This document shows, in pieces, positions 24,301 to 36,600 of a DNA stretch of 64,000 nt. The translations under genes and the position numbers were made by a program. Source of the stretch: Dimorphilus gyrociliatus. Its lineage: Eukaryota > Annelida > Polychaeta > Dinophilidae. The notes under the pieces were generated by a model. That model made no database searches, had not been told where the DNA came from, and worked only from the letters and a program-made list of their open reading frames with translations. Where the stretch lies: contig CAJFCJ010000008.1 in the NCBI GenBank assembly GCA_904063045.1, positions 1,364,001-1,428,000 of the forward strand. The letters run 5' to 3'. Positions within the stretch are counted from its first letter, which is position 1. Every line of letters begins with the position of its first letter.

Positions 24301-27300
24301 TAATAATACTGGTTTAGCTGTTTTCAAGGGTCAAAAAATAATAATTACAAATTATAATTTGAGTGTTACTGGTAATTTTGATCTCAACTATTCAGCTGTC
24401 TATTTTAGAATAGAGAGACGACCTGATCATGGTAGAATTCTTAAATTAAATGAGCATACAGGGAAGTTTACTTTTGCAGATATTCAAAATCGTTTAGTAT
24501 CTTACAAGCATTATGGAAAAAATCTAAAAGAAGATTCTTTTGATTTTGCAATTTACTCAGGAAAACTAATGGCTAAAGGAACATGCGAAATTCGTGTTTT
24601 TTTAAATGTTGAGCAAATGCCACCAAGAATTATTGCCTTAAAATCCCTAAGGGTTTACGAACAGGGGAGTAAAATAATAACAAGAGATATCCTAGAGATT
24701 CAACATTCTCAAACATTACCTAATGAAATACGCTATAGAGTTGAAGTTCATCCTAGACACGGCAGGTTATTACTCAAACGCGGTCGGAGAGGTGCTAGAC
24801 ATAATCCAAAAACTTTCACTCAGCAGGACATAAATGATGAACTAGTACTTTACGAACACAGACGGAAAGGCAGCAATAAGGATTCTTTACGATTTAGGGT
24901 CAGTAATGGAATACGAGCAATTAATACTGAACTTATAATCAACATCGAACAAATGTTAATACCTTTTGAGCCTTCTAGAGTCTTACAAGTCCAGGAAGGA
25001 AGTTATACTGAATTAACAAGCGATCTATTTAAGACAGATTCTCTAATTGATTTGGATTTTGTAGTAGTTCGACAACCAATTCACGGTAAAATATATTATC
25101 TTGGTAAGCGAGACATCAAAATATATCAATTCAACTGGAATGATATTCAAAGAAACGATATATCATATTTACATGATCACTCCGATACTATAAAAGATAA
25201 TTTTACCTTGTTGGTTAAAAGAAGCAGGAAGAATGTTCAAACGTCCGATCCCACAATCTTTCATGTCGAAATAAAGAGCTTGAATGACAAAAGGCCTCAA
25301 CTGAATGTAAAAACTATTAAATTTTGGCATTTTAGAAAAACAGTAATTGGAAAACGTCATATCCACGTTAGAGATAAAGATACTAAGCCAAAATTTCTAA
25401 CAATATTTATTCTGGATGGATCAGACGACTGTTGGTTTGCGTACAAATTTCAACCAAATGTAAGATTAAGTAATTTTACTCAACATCAGATTAACAAGGG
25501 TCAAATTATTTATGTTCATGAAAGTACAAGTTCCTCGGCTAGCTTTACCCTAATAGCAGCTGACGGAAAGCATAGAACTCAGAGAAAAACACTAAAGGTC
25601 AAGGTTAAAAAATTAGAATTAACATTACAAGTTAATGAAGTGATATTGGCCTTCCCCCTTGTTAAAACGATCTTAAGCAGTAAAGATCATCTAAAGACCA
25701 TTACAAACGATATCGATAATGCAAGAAATATAACGTACAACATTCAATCAAAGTTCAAACACGGACGACTTGTAAATCTACAGGATCAGGAGGTAACATC
25801 TTTCCAACAATATGACATAGACATGGGGAATATAGCTTATAAGCATACAGACGCCGTAAGAACAATGGACAGAGATGAGGCCAAAATGGATATAAGTACC
25901 CCATTTGCTCAAGATTTGGCTCATACGCCAATATCTGTTCGAATATCCTACAACTTTTTGACAAATCAGAATCAAGCCGAATTAATAAAAATTAAACCAA
26001 TAATAATTAGTGAAGGTGAATCATTTGTCTTAAAAGATCACTTCGATGATACCATGCTGGTTAAAAAGATTTCCGATCCAACTTCTATAATGTATGGAAT
26101 AAAAAGTAAACCATTTCATGGAGTTTTAACAAAGAATAATAGAAATATCTCAACTAAAAGTTCATTTTCCAGAGACGATTTATTATCTGGGCGGGTAAAA
26201 TATATTCACGACGATTCTGATACTACAAAAGATAACTTCACTTTAGTCTTGACAGCAGATTATAAAAAAATTAGTTACAACACAAAAGGATTAGGAATAG
26301 TTATTCATATAGACATCAAACCTATCAATGATGAACCATGGATTCTCTTAAATACTAATCCTGAAATACACGTAATTCTTGGTTTTACTTCAGTTGTTAA
26401 TCAATCAACTTTTAACATAAAAGACCCTGATACTGAAAGTGATCAAATCATATATACAGTAACTGAGAGACCTGATAATGGCTATCTCGCCTTCGAGAAT
26501 TCTCTAGATAAAGAGGAACTTACTTGGACACAGAGAGATATTAATAGTCAAAGATTAATATTTGTTCAAAATGGTCGCCCTAAAACAGCAGCTTTGCAAG
26601 TTCGGGTATCGGATGGTGGAGTACATAGACACGCTGACCATATTGCGTGCATAATTACTGTTCATCCATTAACGTTATCGATAAATCCTCGAAATTTAAA
26701 CAACGTAAAAATTTTGCAAGGCAGATCAGCCATTGTTATCACCAAAGATAATATTTTACCAAAGACGAATGGAATTGCCAATATAGTTCAGTATAACGTA
26801 ACAAAACCCCCGAAATACGGAAAATTATATTTAAGAAATACACCTGTATCATCGTTCTCTCAATGGGATGTAAACAGAAATCTTTTAATGTACGTTCAAA
26901 CAAACTTGTCATCAGGGAACGATTCATTCATATTCGACGCTTATGATGAATATAACGAAATAGCCGGTAATGTTTTGAAAATATCGATTATATCTCAAAT
27001 CACCGTAAAGGACTTCCAAGCCGTTTCTAATCAGCAAATGCCTATAACTCTTGCTCATTTAAACGCTGCTAACCTGGCAAGTTTAACTAACGATGATCCT
27101 CTCTTTCGTATTATCAGTCGACCCCGAATAGGCTCATTAAGAATGAGGGGAAGCCCAGAATCCGTATCAAAATTTAAACAACAAGATCTTGTAGAGGAGA
27201 AAATATTTTTCGAATCTTACACGGTTTACGATCTAGAGAAAGATAGTTTCATTTACGAAGTTTCTGCAAGATACGCTCAACCGGTTAGAGGTATTTTTAA

Positions 27301-27706
27301 CATTACCATCTTACCAACTGCTCCAACAACTGCAAAAGCCCATTTAAGCACTCTGTCTACAGAGAGAGACCAAAAAACTGACAGTAAAATTAGACCCACG
27401 CCCAGGGAAAAAACAGATAGTGAAGAAGAGTCTGACTCTGTTAGTCAGGGACATTTATTAATTGTTATAATTGTTTGTGCGGTAGCCTTGGTTACTATAT
27501 TAACATTTGTAATAATTAAATGTGTAAAGATGCGAAAGAAGCAAAAACAAAATCAAGTTCCAACTAGAAAAGAAAGTGCAAGTATGCTAAAGAAAGAGGA
27601 GTGTAGCCAAAAAACGGAAAGCGACTGGCAAAAGGTTGATGCTGAGTTGTTGCAGCATTGCAGAACTACTAACCCTGTTTTGCATACGAACAAGTATTGG
27701 GTCTAG
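18308..27706 (+). CDS. CSPG4: CSPG4/NG2-like transmembrane chondroitin sulfate proteoglycan
   Basis: Exons 18308-18374, 20336-21038 and 21685-27706 join in phase to 2263 aa (human CSPG4 is about 2322). Exon 1 encodes a signal peptide (MESALLPLLFLSSLTIGS). Two laminin G domains follow (about residues 25-240 and 250-385), then a six-Cys EGF-like module (about 391-420, C-x4-C-x5-C-x9-C-x-C). A long array of CSPG repeats extends to about residue 2130, recognisable by recurring F-T-Q-x-D-[IL]-x-x-G-x-[IV]-x-Y-x-H and DSF-type words. A membrane span lies at about 2180-2202 and a 61-residue tail ends AELLQHCRTTNPVLHTNKYWV-like, closely matching the vertebrate tail and its PDZ-binding YWV end. The family (with fly Kon-tiki/Perdido) acts in cell-matrix adhesion and signalling. 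Intron 1 is about 2 kb and intron 2 is 646 bases. AATAAA occurs at 27914. Confidence 0.95.
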
Positions 27707-28187
27707 CTTTATTGTATGGTGCTATATAGTTTTCATTAAAAAAAACTATACATTTATAGAGTATACTTGTGTATATACGGTACGTCTAGGATTTCATCGA
27801 TTGGTATGTTATAAATCATAACTTTATTCTATTGGCCATATTATTATTTTTACATGATAATGATTGTATGTATTAAATTTTTTTAATGTTTTATTCATAG
27901 TAATAATGGTACCAATAAATTTTCAAAAATACACAATTGATAGTATTGAATAGCAAACGTGCTGTAAAATATGATAATGGAATGTTAATAAATTAACATT
28001 TAACAGATATAAATTTTGTATGCAGATTGATTATTGTATTGTATTAAAGCATAACAAGTTAGTTGTAAAAATATTTGGTCCCATTGTAAAATCAACAATT
28101 AGTAACAACATTTCAACATATATCAACCAATTCCATCTGATATTTAGAGAAATTTTAAAAAAATATTATAAAAAGATGCTCCTAGGA

Positions 28188-28195
28188 CGCCATCT
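28188..28195 (-). promoter_or_regulatory. AGATGGCG motif, strongest CTCF-like context
   Basis: The minus strand reads CCAGGAGATGGCGT (28187-28200), which differs from the vertebrate CTCF core CCASYAGRKGGCRS only at weak positions. It lies about 490 bases downstream of the proteoglycan stop codon. Confidence 0.4.
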
Positions 28196-29469
28196 CCTGG
28201 AATATTAAGGTACAGGATCACCCTTGGCATAACGTTGGTAGCTTACTTTCTGTAATGATCAGTAGTATACAAAGCTTAAACAAGGTCAATTAACCTTCGT
28301 CTGCTCAGCAAATGATATGTTTACGATAGCTGTTATTTATTGTCTGAAAAAGCTTAAATCATTAACAGAAAGACTCATTTGACATTCCGAGAAACACTTT
28401 AATTTCGAGCGTAATTATAACATAAGTAATAAGTATTTTTTCCATCCATTTAAGCTAGCAGACAGAAGATTTATCATTGTTATCTTAAAAATTTGTGTTT
28501 CTTTTATTTTTGTAAAATGTTGATCCTTTTGTAGTGTTTTTTAAAAAATTGTTGTTTTTTCTATAAAAGCATTAGCATATATATTTATAAAGAAAACTTT
28601 AAAAAATCTTTATTGGGATATTTTGTATATTCATAAAATATACTTATATTCCTTAATAACACTATACATCGACTTCTTTCGAAAAGTCTTTCTGCTAAAA
28701 ATAGATTATTTCCTGTGAATTCGATTCTTTTCAACCATTTTATTAAGTTCACATTTTATTATCTTCCTTTCAAGCCTTTCTAAGGCGAAGGGGTAAAATA
28801 GAATTTCTTTCAATTGTCTTTTTTCATACTTAAAAATAGAAATCGGTCAAAAAAATTTACTAAAACTTTTAATCTATATATGGCTTTATAATATTTTTAT
28901 TTTCAGTTTATATTATGCACTTTCAAACGATTCCTTTCCATCTTTGATTCATTTACCTGTTTAATTTAATACAGATGAAAGAAAAAATAGAAATTAACTT
29001 TATCATTGATACAGAACACGGATACGTTAGAATATTTGCAACAGATAATAGTAACTTTATTTTTCAGTAAGAAGTTACAGAGAAACTTCTTGAAACCTTA
29101 AACAGAACTTCTAGTTCATCATTCCACACCATCAAACCTTTAATGGTTAAACAAAAAGAGATAAAGAGAGCTCAAAATTTTAAGCTAAAGCGTTTCTGGC
29201 ATAACATCTTTATCCTAGATATATCTAAACCAAGGCCGGTACGTGACAGTGTTTAATTTTTTAATGCAACATACAAAGATCCATTGAATTTATTGAAATA
29301 GATTTAGAAATTATTTAAGGATATGGGAATGTTTTCTTCTTGAGTAAAATAATATTAATTACTCTTCTTCTGCTACATTTCACAAAAACAATTCGTTTTT
29401 TTCCTTTGACTTTCATTCTTTGACAATTTTATCTATGCTAACCCTTTCAATTATTTATAGCTTGTTTCT

Positions 29470-29690
29470 AAAGCAAAATGAGAACAGAAAAGGTGAAAAA
29501 GCGAGGAGAGAGAGGAGCAGAAAGAAGGAGATAGAGAGAAGGAGGGAGCAAGGAAGGCAGAAGAGAACGTGCTTGCGTGTGTGTCTGTGAGTAAGTGACT
29601 GAGTGACTGAGTGAAGAAGAATTGTGAGAAATAGCTAGAAAGGGGGTGGAGGATAAGAAGGAAAAGGAGTGAGAATGAAGAGAGATTTCA
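29470..29690 (+). repeat. purine-rich tract with GTGACTGA tandem repeat
   Basis: About 220 bases are almost all A and G on the plus strand, interrupted by a short GT-rich patch and a tandem 8-mer (GTGACTGAGTGACTGAGTGA, near 29595-29620). Low-complexity DNA of this kind can form triplex structures; function unknown. Confidence 0.6.
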
Positions 29691-32600
29691 TTTGGAAATG
29701 TAATTCTTGTTAATTATTTTAATGTATATTTTGGTAAAGGAAATGGGGGACGAATAACAAAAAGATCTTTTTTAATTACTTTAATAGATAAAAGATTTAA
29801 TGTAATTAGAAGAAGGTTATTTAATCACTAAACGTTAGATTTATAGTTGCGACTAAAACTTGTTCTCTTAATTCTACTTTGGCCAACTCAATAATTGAAA
29901 TGAATAATAAACAAATTTCTATATTGAATAGTATATTTTTATTGATGTAAGTAATATAATCTTATGTGACAGAAATCATTTTTTCATATTACTAGTGTAA
30001 AAATTAATTATTTCAAAGATATATCGTATAGATTTTTAGTCGTTTACATACTCTTTAATAGTTTTGAGCGTTTTCTCCTAGTGTAACTAATAGGAATCTT
30101 TAATATTTGCTGAATAGAATTTTTGCTGTGTGACCTAATTTTTCTTTCATAGAGCCCACATTTCTTTAAAATATTTTACGATTCTAGAAGAAAATACTTT
30201 TTGTAAAAGTATTATATGAAATAAATTAGCTGATAGTTAAATGATACAAACATTAATGATTTACAATTACTTCTCACATCTTTCATTTTAAATGATAAAT
30301 ACTGTTGTAACCTGTCACTTTGTGATTTGGATAGTAGAAGAGACCGATATCTCATATATACCAGCTCTACATATATGGTTATTGAAAAAATTTTTCAGAA
30401 GTAACTCGTTAAAATTCTCTTTGGTGAAAATATCAGAATATTACAGTAGTTAATTAAGTCATATATAACTATTAATTATTAAATTAAACATCTATCAAAG
30501 AGCTTCAGACTTTACAGACAGTCTCTTTACAGAATACGTTTTTTCCAACTCTTTTGTCTATACATATACGGCTTTTTCCATTTCCCAAAATATTGAAGTA
30601 CGAAATGCGAAATGTTATAAAATTTTCATGCTAAAAAAATATTCTATAATAGAGTCTAAAAAAGTCAAGGGACATAAGTATGATTACTGCGTAGTACTTA
30701 AAAAGGGTGTAAAGGCTTTCCCATACAATATTTGATATAAGTTTTATTTTCTTTTATAAATTCTTAAATGTTTAAAGGTTAATCTCAAATGAAATCGTCG
30801 GAAAGGTTAAGTCAACCAATGAAATGTTGGATAATTCTCAGGAGGTAAAGCTTTAAAAAATTAAGTAAAAATGTAGGTAAATATTTCAAATATGAAGTAT
30901 TGAATTACTCTTTTACTCTATTTATAACTGCAACTTGCTATATTTATGACAACTTTAATCCACTGTGATACTTTGCATAATATTTTAAAATTTAAATAGA
31001 AGGAGTCTTCTTCCCCCTTTATACAGGCAAATAATAAATATTAGATTTTTAGATTTCATAATATTACCTGAAAATCATATATTTTTTTCACTTCACTTCA
31101 CCAGAATTACGAGATATTTTATATAAGAACAATTTCAACTCTAATGTATCTCTATTTAATTAAAAGTACAGACAACGTAGTATCTTACATCTCAGAGAAT
31201 AGTATTTAAAGTTTTCGCAAATCAATAATTTCTTTTTAAGCCTACACATAGAGGAAAAAATATGTGAATGATGAGTAATTTTTTGGTTTTTATTCATTTT
31301 CAGCTTGTATTCAGCATCACATAGACAAGGAATACTGTATATATTCTCTTAGAAAACTTACTTTGGGAATAGAAGATTTTTAAAACAATATCATTATTAT
31401 TGAGAAAGAAAATAGATGTTAAGTAAATTTTAAGCTCTTGGAATAGATATCTTTTAAGACGACGCTTTTGCTAAAACCTTTCAATTTTTCGGATTTTTTT
31501 ATCTATTACTTTGAAGAATCCAAACTAATACAGCGGGTGAAAATATCTTATTGAAATTTTTTCTGCTTTTAGCGCCAAGAAAAGGTTTCTCCCAAAGTGA
31601 AAAAGTTTTTATTCCATTCCCTCTATAACTGCTCAGTCTATTTGATTAAGAAGATATTTTTAAATAAAATGAAAGAAACTATCAAAAATAGTAATAAGTA
31701 CTAATGAAACTTTATTTTTAAACATTAATTACGTTTTACAAATATTTTCACAGCAAAAAACAAAATTTTTTTGATTAACAATAATTCAGCAGAAACTCAC
31801 TAAAATATATCTATAGGTTCCTTTATTTATACTATTCTAGGTAGGTCTAAAATTCCATATTAGAGACATAGCAAAGTACTTAGGATTATTAATTTCAGAG
31901 TAAAATACTCTGAATCTATGCAGTTTCAACATGTATTAGAAGGGTTTATATATGAAATAAAAGAAAAATATGTGCTTCGGATTACTACGTTGGAAGAGCA
32001 GTAAATGCAAAAGTCTGCGACGGATACCTCTAAGAAGATGGAAAAAAAACAATTTAAAAATTTAGTTGCTTCAAGCCTTTTTAAGAAAGCTCAAAATCTA
32101 TCTAATTAAGCACTTTTACCCCAGACGGCGCTGTTCAAGGAATGTACCAATGGGGATTCTATGATGGCTTCTCTACTAGATTAAAAGAAAAATCAGGAAG
32201 AAAAGATTTTGGTTTCCTATCAAAGTCTGTGGTTTTCTCTCCACTTCAATGATAAAAATTTTAATACTTGACTCTAGATACTTTTAAACAGGATATACAT
32301 TTTCAAAATAAGTGTAAAGTACTACACTTTTATCTAACTAAAAGTGAAATTGAGGTCGATAATCATTTTCCTTTTTGTGCTAATACAAGGTTAAGCATTT
32401 TATCATTACAGATTGACAAAATCTCCTTTTTCTCTCCGCTATATAATTTGTATATCTCTTGTTTCAAATTCCCATTTGTTACCTTTTTATGGTTATTTTA
32501 TATGTTACCTCACTTCCCTTCCTTTCTTCTTTAATAACTTCAAAGTCTATTGTAGTCTTTCCCATTTCAAAACCTCTAGCCATCTATTTTTTTATTTACT

Positions 32601-33042
32601 AATTGTTAAGTAAGTTGATACCACGCATGGAAAGGTTAACTAGATTGTATATTATTCTGTTGATTAGACGTAATTTTTATTTTCTAATATAACAATTACA
32701 TGCCTTATTTATTAAATAATAAAAAAGGGGTTTGTGACAAATTCTTAAAAAATTACGATTTGGCTATAGAAATTATATTATGTGAGGAATTCTTTTGTTA
32801 ACTGTAAAAATATTTAATTTTATCTCAAGAAAAGAATAATCTCAAAAGTTAATAACTTTCTTTTAATTTTTTAATAAAAAGTTACTAAAATTTTTGTGCA
32901 AAAAATAAGATAGCCCACTAAAGAGATTAAAGAGGTTGAAGTTTTTTTTATTCAAGGATAAATAATTATTTAAATGTGTGAATATAAAGTAGCATTTTAC
33001 GGATTGCGACTGGTAAATTTTCCACTTCCTAGTCTTCCCAAC

Positions 33043-33050
33043 AGATGGCG
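33043..33050 (+). promoter_or_regulatory. AGATGGCG motif
   Basis: Context is CCCAACAGATGGCGAA, again close to the CTCF core. It lies about 580 bases upstream of the secreted-protein gene start. Confidence 0.4.
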
Positions 33051-33623
33051 AAATCAGCATAATGTATATAATGAAGATACCAATGATGATATGATAAATG
33101 AGCTTTATTTTTAAAATCAATATATTTTTATTTAATAATAGTACGAAAATAGTAAAAGAAATGTAAAAAAGCTAAAAAATTTTAAAACAGACGAAATAAA
33201 TGCAATATTAGTACTATGTATATTTTATAATAATGAATGTAAGGACATTCATTTCTTGGCTCATTCATTAATATCTTTTTTTTGAGAATCAGCGATTTGG
33301 ATTAAGGACACTCTCCTCTCTGTTGTATTCTTTTATTAAGAAAAAATAAAGACAGGAAGTTGTTAATAAAGATGTAGGAAGCAAATGCATTTTGCAGCTA
33401 GAGTATATGATCAATAAGAAAGATGTTCATTATAGGACAAAATATCTTTGTTGTGAAAAAACTGATAACTAATCAGTATAGCTTTAGGTGACAAATTAAT
33501 AGGGGGCTAGTAAACAAAGTAAGCTAGTTGGAAGCAGAAAGGAATGAGAGGGTAGATGATTAAGTGCTAGCACTGCGAGAGAGCCACCACTTAGAAAATT
33601 CAGTCAGTCTCACACTTTCTGAG

Positions 33624-36600
33624 ATGATGCGCTCATCTGCCAGTCTCCTGGCAGTATTATGTTTATTCTTAACAGGTTAGTGAGATAATTTCTATTTCTG
33701 TTTTCTTTTTTATATTCTGTCTCCACTCTTCACTCTCACTCACTAACTCCTCTCTCTCTCCCTCATTCTCACTCACATTTTCTCACTTCTTCTCTTCTGT
33801 TAACCGTAATGGATGGATACTCGCGCTTGTGGACAAGGCGGGAATTATTTTTTCGACATTTGTATCATTTTAAAGCACCTTACCGAGTTTTACATAGGCA
33901 AAGTACTGCACAATTAATAGTAGACAGAGAGTTGAATCTAAAAAGGTTGAATACAGTATATCTATTGACGTACAAATCTATATATAAGCCTATTGACCAA
34001 TGAGTAGGAGTACATAATATATACATATATATATTCATTATGTATATACATTTGTTAGTAAAAAGTATGTAACTTATTTTACTAAGATTATAGAGCATAT
34101 TTTTTAACAAACCTTTCACAATTTTTTATTTACACAAATTCTGGTAGGTTTAAGAAATAAATAGGGTTCACGATATACATTATGGATCAAAAGGTAACAT
34201 TACTCTTTAGAGAGTATTTATATAAGAATGAAGGACAATATCGTGATTAAAAGAGGCGGACACCAAAAGGGATAAAAATATATTGAATATTATGTGAAAA
34301 TGCCAAATAAACGAAAAAGTCTCCAGAGAACAAAGCCATAACTTTGTACTTCAAATGCTCTCACTTAATTCCTCTTCATCTTACCTTTATTCGGAATCAC
34401 TAAAAAACGTGTCAGTTTGCAGTCGACGTTTTGCAGTCGTACAATCCCTAATTTTGCTGGAGGCAGATAGAATAGATATACTTTGAAAAAACTTAAAGAA
34501 ATATCATTTCCAAGATTGTATAAAACAAATGTCAAAGTCAACTGCTGTTAAAGTCATCGGATAATTCTCTAAAACGGCCAGACACTTTTATTGATGTCAA
34601 TAGTAAAAAATGGTTTAAATAGAGCTTTAAAACTGACAAAAAAGCCGAACTGAAGTTAACTATTTTTTATCGTCAAGCGCTAACATTGACAACTGGAAGA
34701 TATTAAGTACCCAATGGTAAACAAAATAAAAGCTATATTTTGTGACACTGTGGACAACTCAAACATTTAAACGAATACTAACGAGGAAGAGAGGAATGAA
34801 AAATCAACCAATTAAGTTAGATTACATCAACATCATTAGAAACGAATATTTTTTAAGATGAAAGAGTTTATTGAGATGACTGTGGAAAAATTATCATAGT
34901 TAAATACTTTAACTTTGAAATATATGTAGACTTATTTATGATAAAGAATATTTTCACTAGAATTTGTTCCTGCATATTTAATTTTCTATAAACTTATTTT
35001 AAGACTTAAGGAATTGTTTTTTTATAACACTTTTTCTGAATTAGAAAAGATTACAAATAGAGATGGATATTTTTCAAAAATCGCGCTAAAAAATAATTAG
35101 CAAGTGTCCTTATCGAATTTAAAGGTTTGTAAAGAGACGCAAGAAAGCGCTATGGGGCAAAGCGTAGAATCCTATCAAGTGTTCACAGCAGGTTTCGCTC
35201 ATTACAATTTCTCATAGGCAAGAAAAATTTTATATGTTTTGGTGTTTTGCAAATGTTGTTTAAAAAAAAACAAAGGCAATTAAAAAAGCGTGCAATTATT
35301 AACTTTCCTTCTGTCGTTCACAACATTGTCACTTTCGATTCCACTTCCAAATATGTTGAAGTATATATTTTCCTCTTTTTTCTTAAAGAGCAAGCACCCA
35401 AACAATACTATTGTAATTAGTACTTTCCTTGAAACTCTAAGACGAGAAGAAAAGAATTTTAAGGGACATGTGATAAAAAAAATGAACCAAAACAATAGAA
35501 TTTGATAGTGACTCAGAGAAAAAAGTGACAGAGAGATATAAGAGAAAAGTATGGGATAAAGAGAGGGAGAGAAAATAACAAGATACCTCTGAACTCTTTG
35601 ATCATTTTTAAGGACAAATTAAAATGATAACGTTCAAATCTTGTAATTGAAAAAACGGGGGAAACAAGTAATCAATTTATAATTCTACCTTAGACCATAA
35701 AGATACTAATATACAAGTATTTATTAGTGGTTGACTGGCTTTATCTATGATTATTTTAGAGATCGAATATTAATAAATATTTTAGCTATTCCTTTTCTTA
35801 AAAAGGTTTATATATTTTTCGACCATTCGTATATACAGTAAATCTCTTTTTATGTATATAATCATAGAGAAAGAGAATAAATTGTTTAAACAAAATTGTT
35901 CTTTTCAGTTATATCAACTCGTAGTCGATACTTAGAGGACGGCTACTTCAAAGATACGTATGTATATATACTATTTTACATATAAAAAACAAAGAGTGAT
36001 TATTCAAGCATTTTCTAAATAAAATATCCTACACCAGTGTAATTATCTCCACCCTCATTAGGGAACGTGGCGTGGGAGTACTTTTAGAGCGATCTTTGTA
36101 AGATTAACGCGAGGGTTATGAACTGTGCTTCTCAATTTGCACTTAGCATTGTTCTTTCACAAAAAAGATATATTAATTATCTAATAAAAATTTTGCCCTA
36201 TATTAATTAAAATAAGAGAATCATAAAATGCAATGTTTACATAGAATTTTACATTAAATAATAAAAAATATTGTTAAAATTTTCTTATTAATCAGTGTAA
36301 AATAGGTTAGTAAAGAATCCTTAAAAACTAAACCAAGTCAATTTACTAAAACCTTTGCAAAGTATGTTGAATTTTTAAAGGTGTAGAAAAAACAAACATG
36401 TCTTTATCTTGAGTTTTGTCGACATGTACAACATAAGGTTGTTTTCCGGTTAAGAGAGCAGTTCGACAAAAAAATTAGAAAAACTGATAAAAGACACATT
36501 TGTTTGTCATTAATTATTGTACTTATCAAGGTAAATGGTTGACCAAGTACTTGGCAATTATCTGAGCATAAAGTTTTTCAGAAGTCACGATAATAATTTG

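Larger units (their letters stand above)
27707..33623. other. long non-coding region
   Basis: About 5.9 kb without a supportable gene. The left end is the 3' UTR of the proteoglycan gene with AATAAA at 27914-27919. It holds a purine tract (29470-29690), AGATGGCG sites at 28188 and 33043, and an open stretch of about 38 codons near 32123-32250 preceded by an acceptor-like CCCCAG, which matches nothing I know. The right end, from about 33480, is somewhat GC-richer and probably carries the promoter of the next gene. Confidence 0.55.

Noticed and set aside
32123-32252. About 38-codon open stretch after an acceptor-like CCCCAG
   Set aside because: Protein-like composition but no upstream exon in phase, no recognisable family, and too short to call.
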